Shown here one piece after another: positions 43,107-54,605 of a stretch of DNA of 64,000 nucleotides. The position numbers were made by a program, and so were the translations under genes. The stretch is from assembly GCA_013176395.1 (NCBI GenBank), contig JABMLP010000001.1:1798001-1862000 (forward strand), read 5' to 3'. Below the pieces are notes generated by a model. The model did not search any database and was not told the origin of the DNA. It saw only the letters and a program-made list of their open reading frames with translations. Source of the DNA: Venturia oleaginea (Eukaryota > Ascomycota > Dothideomycetes > Venturiales > Venturiaceae). Each line of letters starts with the position of its first letter. Positions within the stretch are counted from its first letter, which is position 1.

Positions 43107-43357
43107 GGGTAATTGTTACGACTTGTAGGATTGGAAGAGTAGCTTGACTTTTTGTAGGCGTCGGCTGTGGTATGTGATGCGTACCGTGTTAAGGTGTAAA
43201 GTTAGTGGGCCCAATTGGTTTCTGCAGGTGCCCTTCGTCAACTGTGGGGCTTGGGACGTGCAAATTCTAAGATTTATATGAGTCCACCAATTCTAACCTC
43301 TACCGTAGGTTTTCAAACCTGTATACATAGGTAAAAGCTAAAGCCTGTTAATTACTA
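43107..43357. other. APH pseudogene upstream region
   Basis: 251 bp ending at the left TA of Fot1 copy 2; nothing recognised. Confidence 0.4.
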
Positions 43358-45161
43358 ACGTATTCGATCACCCAACCCGTCAGTTCACCCAAGCGGTCAA
43401 AATTTGCCAAGACCCCAACTACTCTTCTTATTCTACTATGTCTCAACAATGTATTGAGTTACTACTCCAACACGAAGGGAGAATCCAGCTTGCAATCCAA
43501 GCTTTGAATACCGGCCAACTCCGAAGCCAACGGGCCGCTGCGAGCGCCTTCAACGTTAAACAACAAACCCTCTCCGATCGCGTCAGAGGAGTCCCATTTA
43601 TCCTCGAAAGACCACCAAACGGTCGAAACTTACCCTTACCGAAGAGCAAACGCTTGTCCGATATATCCTCGACCTCGGTTCGCGAGGATTTGCGCCCCGG
43701 CTGTGTGAGGTGGCAGATATGGCGGATAAATTGTTGGGTATACGCGGTGGAGAGCCAGTAGGCAAAAAGTGGGCTGAGAGGTTCGTAAAGCGCTCAGATG
43801 AGCTCAAGACAGTCTTCAATCGAGCCAAGGATAGGCAGAGGATACTACAGGAAGATCCAGAGATTATTGGCACGTGGTTCAAGCTCGTTGCAGACACCAA
43901 GGCAAAGTACGGCATCCACGACGAGGATACGCACAACTTTGACGAGATTGGCTTCCAGATGGGTATTATTGGGTCAATGAAGGTCGTTACAGCCTCTGAG
44001 AGACGTACAAGGCCTGAACTCATTCAGCCGGGCGATTGCGAATGGGTTACGGTTATTCAGAGCATTTGCGCAGCTGGGTATGCGACCCCGCCATTCATTA
44101 TCTACAAAGGACGAGTTCACATCTCTACGTGGTATGAGGAGGCAAATATACCGCGCAATTGGAAGCTCTCAGTCTCTGAGAACGGCTGGACAAACAACGC
44201 GCTGGGTCTTGAGTGGTTGAAGCACTTTGACGCGCATACAAAGGCGCAGCAGGTGGGGGTGTATAGGCTGCTTATTTTGGACGGCCATGAGAGCCATCTC
44301 AGCCAGGATTTCAAGGACTACCTCGGAAATAAGATTATAACCCTCTGCATGCCATCGCACTCGTCGCATATACTCCAGCCCCTTGATGTGGTCTGCTTCT
44401 CGCCGTTGAAGCGCAAGTACTCCCAACGCGTCTACCATATCAACAAGGAAGGCTTTCTCCCTGCCTTCAAAGACGCGTTTTTCGACGTATTTACAAAAGA
44501 GAACTGTCAAAAGACCTTTGAGGCAGTAGGGCTGGTCCCTATCGACGCACAGGTGGTATTGGATCGCCTTGAAGTGCGGCTACGTACCCCGCCAGAACCC
44601 CGTCTCCCAGAAACGCCGTGGCAGTCAAAGACTCCAAGCAATACTCATGAATTTGGATCCCAATCCAAGCTCGTAAGCGAGTCTTTTACTCGGTCACCAG
44701 TTACTGCCCAGGCAGACTTTTCCCAGCTTGTCAAGGGCGCTGAATTGATGCTGCACCAAAACGCTCTACTTGTTGCGCGCAACCGCGAGCTTGAAGAGCA
44801 ATTGGCAGTAATGACGAAGCGAAAATGGCGCAAAAGGAAGTGGATCCAGCAAGGTGGTACTATAGAGTATGGGACTGCAGCAGCGCAGGTAGCTGCAGAG
44901 GCGTCTGTAGCGCCTCAGGGATCGAAGAAGGCTCGTGGTAGTGGTGATCAAGAAACAGCCCGACCAACTCAACGGCGCTGTGGGAACTGCGGCGCAACTG
45001 GGCATAATGCGCGAACTTGTAAAAAAGATATCGAGATATCTTCTGAATCAGATAGCAGCACGACTGACTTAGAATCTATTGTTAATAGCGATGAAATTGA
45101 AGAGTCGTAATATAAGATGGTCGTGCCAAGAAATTTTGACGGGTTGGGTGATCGAATACGT
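43358..45161 (+). mobile_element. Fot1/pogo-type DNA transposon, copy 2 (1804 bp)
   Basis: Flanked by TA at 43356-43357 and 45162-45163. Perfect inverted termini start ACGTATTCGATCACCCAACC and run at least 25 bp. Length and layout fit Fot1 elements. Over the 466-residue catalytic frame it encodes exactly the same protein as copy 1. Confidence 0.95.
43438..45110 (+). pseudogene. Fot1/pogo transposase, copy 2 (same lesions as copy 1)
   Basis: The ATG at 43438 begins MSQQCIELLLQHEGRIQLA. The HTH frame is lost near 43600-43606. The catalytic frame runs to the TAA at 45110 with the DDE motifs and a CX2CX4HX4C knuckle. One added base would join the two frames, so either a -1 slip or an old 1-bp deletion is present. 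The same eight codons are missing as in copy 1 (between KYSQR and VYHIN, compared with copy 3). Two residue differences from copy 1 are seen at positions 5-6 of the N-terminus. The shared lesions show that the defective form itself was copied. Confidence 0.85.
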
Positions 45162-45246
45162 TATCGCCTATTCGTTATTAACCCTAGTCGCTGCGGGAGG
45201 CTTATTTAAGGCCTATTTTAAGTTTAAATAATAGGCGTTTAGTATA

Positions 45247-45642
45247 TTGCGTAGATACCTCTCCGGAGACTACTTAAACAGGTTTTTAAGTAACAAGAAT
45301 CATCGTGAAGACCGAGAGGCGCAGCTTGCAAGCATCAAGAGCAACAACCAGATCGTTGACCCTCGCCAGTTCAAACTACTAAATGCGTATTGGGAGGCCC
45401 CTCGCCTCGTTGTCAAAGCCATGCAATCGAGCCTCGAGAACTGGCTCCGCAATGAGAAGCTGAACATGGCCAAACTCTTTCATTTGGAGGAAGAGTATGA
45501 CGATAAGGCTAGTGACCTACTAACGACTATGACCAAGAGCGTAGAAGATTTGATCAGCATGCTAAAAAAGAAAGAGAAGTACTTTGTGTTTGTAGACAGC
45601 CGAGGCGTCAAAGGTCTCTGTGGACCTCCCAACAAGAAGTGA
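45247..45642 (+). CDS. Unrecognised helical ORF next to Fot1 copy 2
   Basis: The frame is open from about 45247 to a TGA at 45642 with no early ATG; the first Met is well inside. It reads NNQIVDPRQFKLLNAYWEAP and VKAMQSSLENWLRNEKLNMA, rich in helix formers and with sensible codon use, then a Lys-rich end. It starts 85 bp after the transposon's right end. It may be the 3' part of a gene whose 5' part was lost. A longer minus-strand frame (45480-46115) overlaps it and looks less protein-like. Confidence 0.3.
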   Translation: MRRYLSGDYLNRFLSNKNHREDREAQLASIKSNNQIVDPRQFKLLNAYWEAPRLVVKAMQSSLENWLRNEKLNMAKLFHLEEEYDDKASDLLTTMTKSVEDLISMLKKKEKYFVFVDSRGVKGLCGPPNKK

Positions 45643-46146
45643 GAGCGGCTGGAATTGTGAGCCTGGGTTGGTTGCTGACTTCGAGGCCTTCGATTCATGT
45701 TCTTGGACAAAGCAACGTAGAGGTGTTGAATTGACCGACCAGAGATCGTCTCCCATACATCCATCCTGGCAATATTTAGACTGAACTCGCGGGACATTGG
45801 AGCGATATAGAAGCTGCAGGAACATGACGCTGTCTCGAGATAAAGTTTGTTTTTCAAACAGAGGAGAAGCAGGACATTAAAATGACTTGAGAGGCACAAG
45901 TCCAGGAAGCTAGAATAGTTCTTGTCATTGGTAGTCCTGTCATCAAACAACCAATCTTCTGCATCTGTGAAACAACCCACAGCTGAATCTGCCATATTAT
46001 TCCTGGGTATACCACCACTATTCAGGCCACTTAAAACAGTGCTCATGCCGGCCAATCGCCCATTATCTAAACTTGAAATTGAACTCAACTGTTGCGCCAT
46101 AAAAGACGCAGCCAACGCTGGTAAGTACTTTCCCGCTCAGGCATTT

Positions 46147-47393
46147 TCACTTCCTCTTCCTTGCGACTTTTGTTGGTGCCACAACTCTCGCCTTTGAAGC
46201 AGCTGATGGTGCACCGAAGCGGCCAACAGGTAAAAGAGGAGCTGGTCTCTTTGCCTTGCTATTCCCATCTGCCTCAGCTTCAGACTTGCGCTTTGTGCCT
46301 CGTATGCCATCATCCTGCAGCGGAGCTTCTGTAGGTGTTGGTGGCCGATCTCCATTCGCTCTGTTGTCTGGTGGTGATGATGATGGTAATCCAGAGCTCT
46401 CCGGTGGAGTGATGTTGCCTTCCTCTTCACGCGTGGAAGCGCGAGTCTTAGCTAATTCCGTGGCCCATGAGACAAAAGTCCGGGCCCCTTCAGCATCTCC
46501 TCCATCGTCCTCGTCCTCTTCGCCTTCTTTAAGCAATTCGTCAGCGAGTTCGCCCACGATATCATCCGCTTCGGCTTCTCCACTGAGTATTTTGGAAGCA
46601 AAACGAAGTAGAGATTCTTCATCCATGCCGTTGACGTTGATGCCGATATTCGCGAGGTTCTGGCGCAAGGCCATTTTGAGAGCTTCTGGATCCAGGCCCC
46701 CTAACATCGCGTCTGTGTCTCCCCTTTCCTCACCCCCTTCAGTTTCTTCGTCCTCCCATCTAGGGCCTCCATCTTCACCCTCGGCTAACATATCCTCCTC
46801 GTCTTCGATGAGATCTGGTACCTCGGCGAGTTTGATGGGGCTCTTCATTGAGAAGACTTGGGCGTCCTTGAGCTTCACGCTCCAGTCTGGAAGGAGTGCG
46901 TATGGTTTCAAGGCTTTGGTGTCGACATGACGACCGAGGGTTCCAATGTGCGAATTGGCTCTGTTCTTGACTAGGAGAATAGTTGGAAGATCGCGTTCTG
47001 CCTGGCACTTCTTGGCATCTTTCTTCAACGATGGCACGATCTTTCGTCTCTTGCTGCGCGAAACGGCCGTGACTTGTTGTTGTGTGGATCTCCTTCTTTT
47101 GAGGTCTTGTAAGTCTGCTCGTCTCGTCCGCACTTCGTTCCCATCTGAATCGTAGTCAATATCATTCCAGTATTCAAAGCGCCATAGTTCTTCGTCGAAA
47201 TCGGCATCCTCGTCGAATGGAGGTGGTGAAGCGATAGCATGTTGTGCTAGATCATCCTGCAAAATGACGCGTCAGTGATCAAACCTCGGTCGTCTGGATT
47301 GGGAGCCAAACATACAGCTTCGATGTACGTGTCTTCCATATACGCATAGTTGGCATCATCGTACCAGTCTTCGCCATCATCAAAGCCGTCCAT
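46147..47393 (-). CDS. Acidic/basic conserved-looking nuclear-type protein, unknown family
   Basis: Exons 47393-47316 and 47256-46147; the 59-bp intron has GTATGT and CAG and joins in phase. 395 residues. The N-terminus MDGFDDGEDWYDDANYAYME and following residues are strongly acidic. A segment with ELWRFEYWNDIDYDSDGNEV is followed by Lys/Arg-rich stretches (QDLKRRRSTQQQ, SRSKRRKIVPSLKKD) that look like nuclear localisation signals. The middle has LPDWSVKLKDAQVFSMK. The rest is acidic low complexity, and the C-terminus is basic (KVARKRK). The family is not recognised. A chromatin or ribosome-biogenesis role is only a guess from composition. Confidence 0.75.
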
Positions 47394-48272
47394 GTTGTTG
47401 GTGGAGAGAGTGAGTGTAGTGGGTGGAAAGGAGTAGGGTCCAGCTTCCAATTATAGTCCTGTTTGCTTCAGGTCCGCGGTGCGTGGCTAGCGTGCGAAAG
47501 CTCGAGGCGTGACAGGGAGGTGAAATGGCGCTGAAGAAGAAGAGTCGTTCGTGTTATTGGCCAATTCAAGCGTCGCGTCGTATACGAACAATTGATTTCG
47601 AGTAGGAAGGCACTGTAATTACGCGATTGCATACAATGGGACGGAAGAAGACCCTCCGTCCTTAACTCCGACCACCAACTCCTACCTATATATACCACAA
47701 CGACCACTTCATTACAATTTCTTTCTCCAGCCTTCATCGACCGAAAAGAATCCTGCTTCGCGAAAACTATAATTTCTGAAAGAGCATCCCAAACCAGGCC
47801 TATTTATAACTAATAAATATTCGAAAAAGTCGTTCTTACACTCACCAACACCATGAAAACGGACAAGGAACAAACAATCAGCCTGCATTATTCGCTCACA
47901 CAGAACCCCTAGGCTCGGAAGAATTAATGATACAAAGGCACCAACCAACAGACGAACAAAACATATAAACCAATAGGGGTATAAACGTGCATGTGCCAAG
48001 AGTGCCCGCTCTCAAAACCAGAGAATCAAATGAGAGTGGAGTGTCGTAATGCAATGATACCATGAACCCAACCCAACCCAATCCGTACCGAAACCCATGA
48101 TGTACGAACTTTTCAGTCATGCCCTTATTATAGCATATGTCGTAAATCGTTGCCTCCTGTCTTATCAATACTGTCCTGTCCCACGGATGCCCAATTGATG
48201 CCCAATTTTGTTACTATTACACCCTATCTTTACAATCATCCTCATGGCATGGCAGATAATTTTTAAAACAAA
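47394..48272. other. Intergenic DNA
   Basis: Promoter of the acidic-protein gene and 3' flank of mdm34. No other gene seen. Confidence 0.45.
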
Positions 48273-50036
48273 TTAGAAAGCATAAGCAGGTGGTGCGTCA
48301 CCCAAACCATCTTCGCTGCTCGTCTCAGCAGCGGCACCCCTTCTCTTACTTGGCACTGGGGAGCGCGCTTGTTCCGCCCATTTTTTCTCCTCATTACTCT
48401 GCTCTTCACGCACCTTTTTCGCGATTTCGTTCGCCATTTTCATCATCCATGCTTGTTCTAGGATGCCCCCATTTGATCCTTCTGGCGAGGAGAGGCCAGC
48501 CGTACTGATCTTGTCGGCTGACAGTGTCCTGAAGAATGTGGACGCCTGGGCATGGAAGTCGTTTTGTGGATTGCTCGACTGCGCGTTTGACGATTTAGCT
48601 GATCCTAGAGGCGCAGGCCTCCTCTTTCTTGACGTGTTCTTCTCGCTCTTTCCTTCGGGTATAGCGTACGCGGGTGGCTGAACGGTTCGAAGTTCTTCTT
48701 TGGATATCTTCTTTGGTAGGACAATGGAGGCGCGTGGCGTAGTTTCAGGGGAATGACCCACACTCGATGCCCTTCTTCTGTTGAAATTTGTCTCTATCGG
48801 AGTCCTCGGTGGGGTATCAACATCCCCATCTTTTTCTTCGTAAATGACCGACGGTGCGGATGAAGGAGCGACGCTAGGCTCTGGAGTGGTGGATGCCGTG
48901 CCAGCTTCACTATGTGTGTCTTCCACGTCCTTCTTTTTCCTAAGATCGATGACTCGCTTCTTAGCTTTCCTCGGTCTGCCATTATGAGCGGTTGTGGACC
49001 CGTTGAACGTGTAAGAGGTTGCATTTGATGCAGCTCGGGGCATGGAGTCACTGCCGATATCACTCGTCGCGCTTGATGGGGCACTGCCGAGAGTGGAGTC
49101 CCTTCGCGAGAGGGTGGGAGCAGATTGTAGAGGAGTTTGCACCCCTGTAGTGCCTTTCTCATTTTGCCCTGTCCAGGCTCGTAAGATTGTATCGCGCATC
49201 GGAGGCGTGAAGAGGGATAGAGTTCGATGGGAGTCGGAAAGTGCGGCGAGGCGAAGGAGGTTCTTTTGCGAGAACGAGGCGTTTGCCTCCGTCGAGGAAT
49301 CCAGCGATAGCGAAGGTAGATCCGAATCCTCAAAAACAGTGTTCAACCAGTCCACAGGATCCTGTGGTGGAGTGTTTAGCGGATCAACCGGAAGGGAGCT
49401 ATCATTCTCTTTGTCCATCATCCGGTCATCGAGTTCGCGATATTCTGGTGACCACATGCGAAGCGACAGTCGGTGTAATATTGCCGGCAGATCTTCCATG
49501 AACAGATTCCGCAATTGTTTCTCGATCTCGCGTTGCAAATAGTCCCGGACGAAAGGGATGGAATCGAAAGTGGACGAAACTTTGAGCGACTCTAGAGGAT
49601 CGTTCCTGAAAACCAGTGTCATGCCCTTTTGCCGCGAGAAAACTAATATAACAAAGCCTGATAATCGAATCTCTGATAGTGTGATGGCTAAAGGTATCGT
49701 CAGGCCTGAATCTGCGGCAAGAGGTTGCGGAGAAGCAAATGATGGTCGAGTCGACAAGTACGTATTCAGCGGATTCGCCTGCACTCTCGTTTTTAATGTT
49801 AAAAATGCATCTCCAGTGTAGGACATTTTGAAGATGCCTCTGAAGCGGTCCTCGGCCAAATCGCCAATCTCAAGTATTTCCAGATTTGGTGGAGTTTCTC
49901 CTAGGTTCAGCTCGGTGACAATGATATCGTCGACGATTATCGGAGGTTTTGGGGACTTGTTGAGAGCCGTGGTGAGCATTTCCCTCGCTCGCGAAGTGTC
50001 GGCAATGAGCGGCGACCAGTTGAAGTTAAAAGCCAT
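48273..50036 (-). CDS. mdm34: Mdm34, ERMES complex subunit with SMP domain
   Basis: A single exon of 587 residues from the ATG at 50036, which opens with the diagnostic [20 protein letters not shown]. The SMP lipid-binding domain covers about residues 1-200: [58 protein letters not shown] and [19 protein letters not shown]. The C-terminal half is Ser/Pro/Lys-rich and ends [11 protein letters not shown], a PPAY-type motif. Mdm34 sits on the outer mitochondrial membrane and, with Mmm1, Mdm10 and Mdm12, tethers mitochondria to the ER and passes phospholipids between them. Length matches other filamentous fungi. No lesions are seen, so this essential-type gene is a good control for sequence quality. 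Confidence 0.96.
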   Translation of the reverse strand: MAFNFNWSPLIADTSRAREMLTTALNKSPKPPIIVDDIIVTELNLGETPPNLEILEIGDLAEDRFRGIFKMSYTGDAFLTLKTRVQANPLNTYLSTRPSFASPQPLAADSGLTIPLAITLSEIRLSGFVILVFSRQKGMTLVFRNDPLESLKVSSTFDSIPFVRDYLQREIEKQLRNLFMEDLPAILHRLSLRMWSPEYRELDDRMMDKENDSSLPVDPLNTPPQDPVDWLNTVFEDSDLPSLSLDSSTEANASFSQKNLLRLAALSDSHRTLSLFTPPMRDTILRAWTGQNEKGTTGVQTPLQSAPTLSRRDSTLGSAPSSATSDIGSDSMPRAASNATSYTFNGSTTAHNGRPRKAKKRVIDLRKKKDVEDTHSEAGTASTTPEPSVAPSSAPSVIYEEKDGDVDTPPRTPIETNFNRRRASSVGHSPETTPRASIVLPKKISKEELRTVQPPAYAIPEGKSEKNTSRKRRPAPLGSAKSSNAQSSNPQNDFHAQASTFFRTLSADKISTAGLSSPEGSNGGILEQAWMMKMANEIAKKVREEQSNEEKKWAEQARSPVPSKRRGAAAETSSEDGLGDAPPAYAF

Positions 50037-50578
50037 GATGTGTGACGTGATGTTGATTACGAGTGGCGAGGCTCGAGATGATGAATGGGGACGATGTCGA
50101 GACGGTCTCTGGGAACAATCATCGAACAGGCACAATTTTTTCGGCTGTCAGTCGCGTGCCGGAAAGTGTCTTGGCCGTGGTCGTGTGTGCAGCCGGGAAG
50201 AAGCTGGCACAGAGGTGGCAGGGGGTGGCGCGGGGTGCTCAAACTGTTTCTTAGACAGGGTTCGCGTGTGTTTGTACACAGCTGATGAAGTCGAGTTCGT
50301 TTTGTTGAGGAAGTTCCGACGGTGAGGGTGTTGAAGTTGTTGATAGGAGAATTGGAACTCTGGGTGAATGCAAGGTCCAAGGAGACAGCCACAGCCGAGC
50401 CGAGATACCGCAATTACCTTGTTCTATAGGAAAGGATGGCAGGGTATTAATTCGTTGATACCTCGCTCATATAGACTCTACAAACTAGTACAAAGTTTCC
50501 TCAAGGCGAAGGACAATAGTGACCCTGCTCGCTGCTATGAATTTCGACGCGATGGTGTTGTTGACGGGGTTGGAATTT
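50037..50578. promoter_or_regulatory. mdm34 upstream region
   Basis: About 540 bp between mdm34 and the 3' end of the Ecm15-like gene; includes the mdm34 promoter. No other gene recognised. Confidence 0.5.
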
Positions 50579-51037
50579 TCATTCTTCGTCCTTGGCCAGA
50601 AGACTCTCCACCTTCTTGACCTTGTCCTCAAACCTCTGCTCCTTGTCCGTCCTGGTTCCAACCCGGATATCACTCTGTATCCTCAAAACACCTCGTTTGT
50701 GGAGCATGGAATGGCACTGTCCAATAACCTTCATAACGTCGTCCCACGATCCTTCTGAGAGAAGCGGTCAGCGAATTTCTTCACCGTCCCCACTGAACAA
50801 CTCAGAGGCATGAACACGTATCTTACCGACAGTTGTGCCAGCAGAGTGCATTGAATAGCTTAGTCCGCATTTCTTGAGCAGTCTCTGCACCTGCGCGACT
50901 TCATTTGATACCGAGGCGGTTGGGGTGCCGATGGGGATAAGGCAGAAGTCGGCTACACACACTGGAGGGGTGGCAAGGGTCGTGATGGTCCTGTTATCAG
51001 AGATTGTCTCTCCCGTGAAGGATTCTTGCTGCGACAT
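50579..51037 (-). CDS. Ecm15-like UPF0045/thiamine-binding-fold protein
   Basis: Exons 51037-50827 and 50754-50579; the 72-bp intron has GTAAGA and CAG and splits a Glu codon. About 128 residues. The N-terminal MSQQESFTGETISDNRTITT extension precedes the family core: CVADFCLIPIGTPTASVSNE, VQRLLKKCGLSYSMHSAGTT, then EGSWDDVMKVIGQCHSMLHK and RGVLRIQSDIRVGTRTDK. This is the MTH1187/YkoF-like ferredoxin fold (UPF0045) that includes yeast Ecm15 and forms tetramers that bind small ligands such as thiamine. Intact. Confidence 0.9.
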
Positions 51038-51610
51038 TTCCAGGTTTGACAGTGGTGTATGACCAAGTACGAAGTCGGGAGCACAGGGTGAGAGAAGAAG
51101 GCCATTCGATTAGAATAGTGGTGACCAATCGGGCCAGCGCAATTTCGACTCCATCTCCGAGTCTCCAGCTCTCTCCGCCATCTCTTTCCATCACACCTTA
51201 CCTGGATTCATGGAGCCAGTATGATGCTCTTGGGACTATGGAAGGCGCGGAATCAGAGCATAGTAGAACCGTGGCATTACTTTTTGACATAATGACAATG
51301 AACATGGCCCATTGTTATGAACAAAGTGCTTTGCTTCTTGCTAATTGTCTGCCAGCCTGCATCTTACAACAATGGATTCCATGGAGATTTTCGCAAACAA
51401 GCCTTTTATTTGACTCGACGCATCTGTTCTTTGTCTCATCCATTAGGACATAAATACTCCTCTCATGTCGCCAACATGTCAAGACTTACGATATTCCCTT
51501 ATTCACTACTTTCTGATCACCACCACAAACCGCCAATAATACATCCCTTCAGCTTCGATCTAATCCTCAACAAAGACCACCCAAGCAAAAGCCCTTCTCA
51601 CACACAAAAT
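51038..51610. other. Divergent intergenic region
   Basis: About 570 bp between the Ecm15-like gene and the BTB pseudogene; no other gene seen. Confidence 0.45.
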
Positions 51611-52611
51611 ATGCCCACCAACCCCGCCAGCACCACCAACGAGGCAATCCAATGTAAGTCTAGCGCCACAAAACCCTCATCAAGACTAATACATCATCCT
51701 CCAGCTGCTACACCTCAAAAAAATACACCGACCTCCTCCTCCTCTGCAAAAACAACATCTCCATCCCCGTCCACAAACTAATCCTCTGCCCCCAATGCAC
51801 CTTCATCTCCACCGCCTGCAAAATCCCCTGGACAGAAACGACATCAAATAATGCAGGTGAATAAATACCCTACATCGATTTCTCAAACGAACCGATCCAT
51901 GCAGTAATTCAAATGGTTGAATTCTTTTATAAAGGGGAGTATACCGATTCACCCATCGATCCGGTCAAATTCTTCGATCCGACATTCCATTATGGGATCG
52001 ATAGGATGAGGGAAAGTGTTGAGGTTTATGTGTTGGCTAGGAAAAATTTGGTAAAACATTTGGTACAGCCTTTGGCGATGAAGGCGTTGGAAAAGATGGA
52101 GGGTTTACGATATGATTATCCGAAATCGATTCGGCAGAGTCGCGCACTTGTTTAGTTGGTTAGGTATATCTATGATAATACTGCAGTAGAGGAGGGTAAC
52201 GAGGTAGGCAAGATGGTTGCGAGAATGGTGGCGGGGTGTGTGAAATATGTCTTTGAAACGCCGAATGAGGGGGGGATGAATATTTTTTTGCTTTCGCTTG
52301 AAGAGGGTGGTGAGGTCGATGAAGAAGCATTGCTGGATGAATATTTCGATGCTATTGCTGAGAGAGATGAGGGGCTTGCGGGGGTAATGCTTTTGTATGA
52401 GGTGTTTGGGAGGGAAGTTATGCATGTTTTGAGGTATAGTTGGGGCAGAGCTGGTTATGGAGTTTCGCCGTTGATGGAGAGGGGAAGGTATATGTTGGGG
52501 GCAAAGGAAAGGGAAAGTACACTTCATCAGTCTATATGGGCACCGTCGCGGGATAATAATACATTACTGCCCCTGCGTTGTGGCTTACAGGCGGTACTTG
52601 GATCTGGATGA
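51611..52611 (+). pseudogene. BTB/POZ-domain protein with frameshift and two in-frame stops
   Basis: Exon 1 is 51611-51653 (ATG CCC ACC); the intron ends at 51704 (GTAAGT/CAG). Exon 2 reads SATPQK, and then the frame is lost at an A7 run (51717-51723). One base later the BTB core follows: KYTDLLLLCKNNISIPVHKL, CPQCTFISTACKIPW and VIQMVEFFYKGEYTD. The POZ fold mediates dimerisation and cullin-3 binding in known relatives. In the same frame there is a TAA at 51862-51864 and a TAG at 52153-52155, after which NTAVEEGNEVGKMVARMVAG continues to a stop at 52611. Fungal genomes hold many such BTB genes. The A-run shift alone could be an assembly error; the two stops suggest real decay. Confidence 0.65.
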
Positions 52612-52913
52612 AATAGGCTTTCGTCTGTAGTATAGCACCAACTGACTCAAAGGAATCTGGAATATAGGGTTGGGAAGATAATGAATGCTATTTTTATGAT
52701 ATTCGGCTTGCCGCTTTCTGTTACTTCGTTCACCTAGGGTGTATTGGGTCTTTAGCTGCAGTTGGACTGGTCGTGTTCTCCCTTCGTGTCGAGCTATGAA
52801 TCGATACTATTATAAATGATTAGCATGAGGGCTTCTGTAAGATTCCGTAACATGGCGAAAACGTAAAGAATACTTAAGAAATGCGAGCAAGAAGTATTTT
52901 CATTCATTCCACA

Positions 52914-53807
52914 TCAAAGCACATTGGCATAACTCCTCGTCGCGTCCTCCGGCCACGCAAGTTGTATATCTTTCTTCGCATACGCGACAACAGCACTAAT
53001 CTCTCTAATCTTCCCATCCTTGACAGCAATGAACTCGTTGAACACATGCCCCGTATCTGCCGGCATCTCCAATGCGCCGCGGAAAATCATAGACCCAAAC
53101 GCAACACCCGTCTGCAAATCAGCGATCCAGCGCCGGTTCTCTATGGGCCATTGAAATCGCTTTAGACCCTGGTTACAATGCGTACTATCCATCTCCCCGT
53201 TTGAAACACGTAGACAAGTTGGCCCGGCTTTGACGATTGCATTATTGCCAGTTTAGACACTGTCGACGTATGTGTTTGCCACAGCGATGATTTCTTTCCG
53301 CGGAAGAACAGCTGTTTGAAACAGATTGGCGCCAGGAGCAAACGCTTGGGATGAGTTGAGCATGGCTGGTGTTCTATCTTCAAATCGATTTGGGCGGAAG
53401 ACGAAATGATATACATTTTTTATGTTTGAGATTTCGAGTTCTGTGATCGAACCATCGTTGTCGGAAAGGGCAAGACGCAAAGAGAACAGAGCTGGCTCCT
53501 CTCCACCAGCGCTGTTTCTCTGGCGAGCCTCCGTGTATCGTGCACCTTGGCACGCAACTACATCGAGTGTCTAGACCTTGAATTCTGGGCGCTCAAGTCA
53601 TGCTATGTTGTCGTAAGGTGTGTTGTTGAGGCTAGTTTGGACATATCCGTTCGAACTTATTTTGACGCTAGAGGTAGTGAAAAGTGGTTGTTTCGTGATC
53701 GCTGCTAGGAAGAAGTTGTCGAGGGCTGTGCTAATGCCATTTCGTGTGCAGGCTGACGCAGCGATTTGGACGAAGAACGCAGCGATATGAGATTGTGAAG
53801 TCCGCAT
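52914..53807 (-). pseudogene. DUF8021-like (NTF2/SnoaL-fold) secreted protein with three in-frame stops
   Basis: A single frame runs from the ATG at 53807 to 52914. The start MRTSQSHIAAFFVQIAASAC resembles a signal region. It then shows NGISTALDNFFLAAITK, ALFSLRLALSDNDGSITELE, VLPRKEIIAVANTYVDSV and ENRRWIADLQTGVAFGSMIF. These match the repeated NTF2-like halves of fungal DUF8021 proteins as I recall them. The frame is interrupted by TGA (53598-53600), TAG (53571-53573) and TAA (53253-53255). No frameshifts are seen. Each stop is one transition from a likely sense codon (Arg, Trp or Gln, Gln), while the protein between them stays well preserved. Confidence 0.7.
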
Positions 53808-54605
53808 CGTGAAGCAGTAATGAGTAGATGTGCGGAATGAGTGTGATCTTGAAACGGTATTAGGAGCTTTAAGATGTTGCGCGATACCAAATGATAGACC
53901 TCGTTCGCGCACTACTAATACACAAGCATGGTCGTCGTCGCGCTGCTAATTTCACTAGTCGAAGGATATGTGGAGAAATGAGGTACAATATCGGGAAACG
54001 CGATGTGAGCAAGGGTATGCGTAAGGCTTGTTCTTGTGAACGACGGCGATCCGGGGTTTTTGCAAGTTTCACGCCAGTAATTTTGATTGGAGTGTCAAAA
54101 TATCAATAGGTTCGCCCGAGGAGATGGCCGGATTTTCGTTTGATGTTATTTAAAGATGTCTCCCAAAGGTTTCGGACCTGCAAGAGTTTTGCATTGCAAA
54201 ACGAACGGGCGTTTACCTTACCTCTCTCCTAAGCATATCTATTCGAAAACAAATTTTCAACGTATGGTGATGACTGCTTCAATGTGGCGAAGACGTTGAA
54301 GAATGGCCATCGAATGTACCGACTTGCCTCGACCTTTGGGGTCAATTGAGGTTCATCGGTGAGCAACGGCGCGGTTGTACCTGTGCTGATGCCGATGAAG
54401 GTCGTTTTCGAACACCATATGGACGAAGATCTTGGATGCTCAGAACGATTGAAGATCCTTGACTTCTTGAAGTGATAACAAACTTTCGAAATGAAGACTT
54501 TTGTCAAGAACTGTATCAAGCTCTTGCAGGGTTCTAAGACAGACCAGCAAGCTCTGTTGGAAGAATCTTGGGCAAATCTTCGGATTAAAGGTGAGTTCCC
54601 GACTC
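53808..54605. other. Intergenic DNA
   Basis: About 800 bp, no gene recognised. A minus-strand frame at 54229-54609 shows no known motif and is probably chance. Confidence 0.35.

Noticed and set aside
45164..45240. CGCCTATT...AATAGGCG inverted repeat just right of Fot1 copy 2
   Set aside because: Only 8-bp arms in A/T-rich DNA; may be chance. Not enough to call an element.
45480..46115. 211-codon minus-strand frame
   Set aside because: Overlaps a more protein-like plus-strand frame, shows no domain and has poor composition.
46256..46930. 224-codon plus-strand Ser-rich frame
   Set aside because: Antisense shadow of the acidic-protein gene; Ser-richness comes from complementary GAA/GAT codons.
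49042..49542. 166-codon plus-strand frame inside mdm34
   Set aside because: Shadow of the well-supported mdm34 coding strand.
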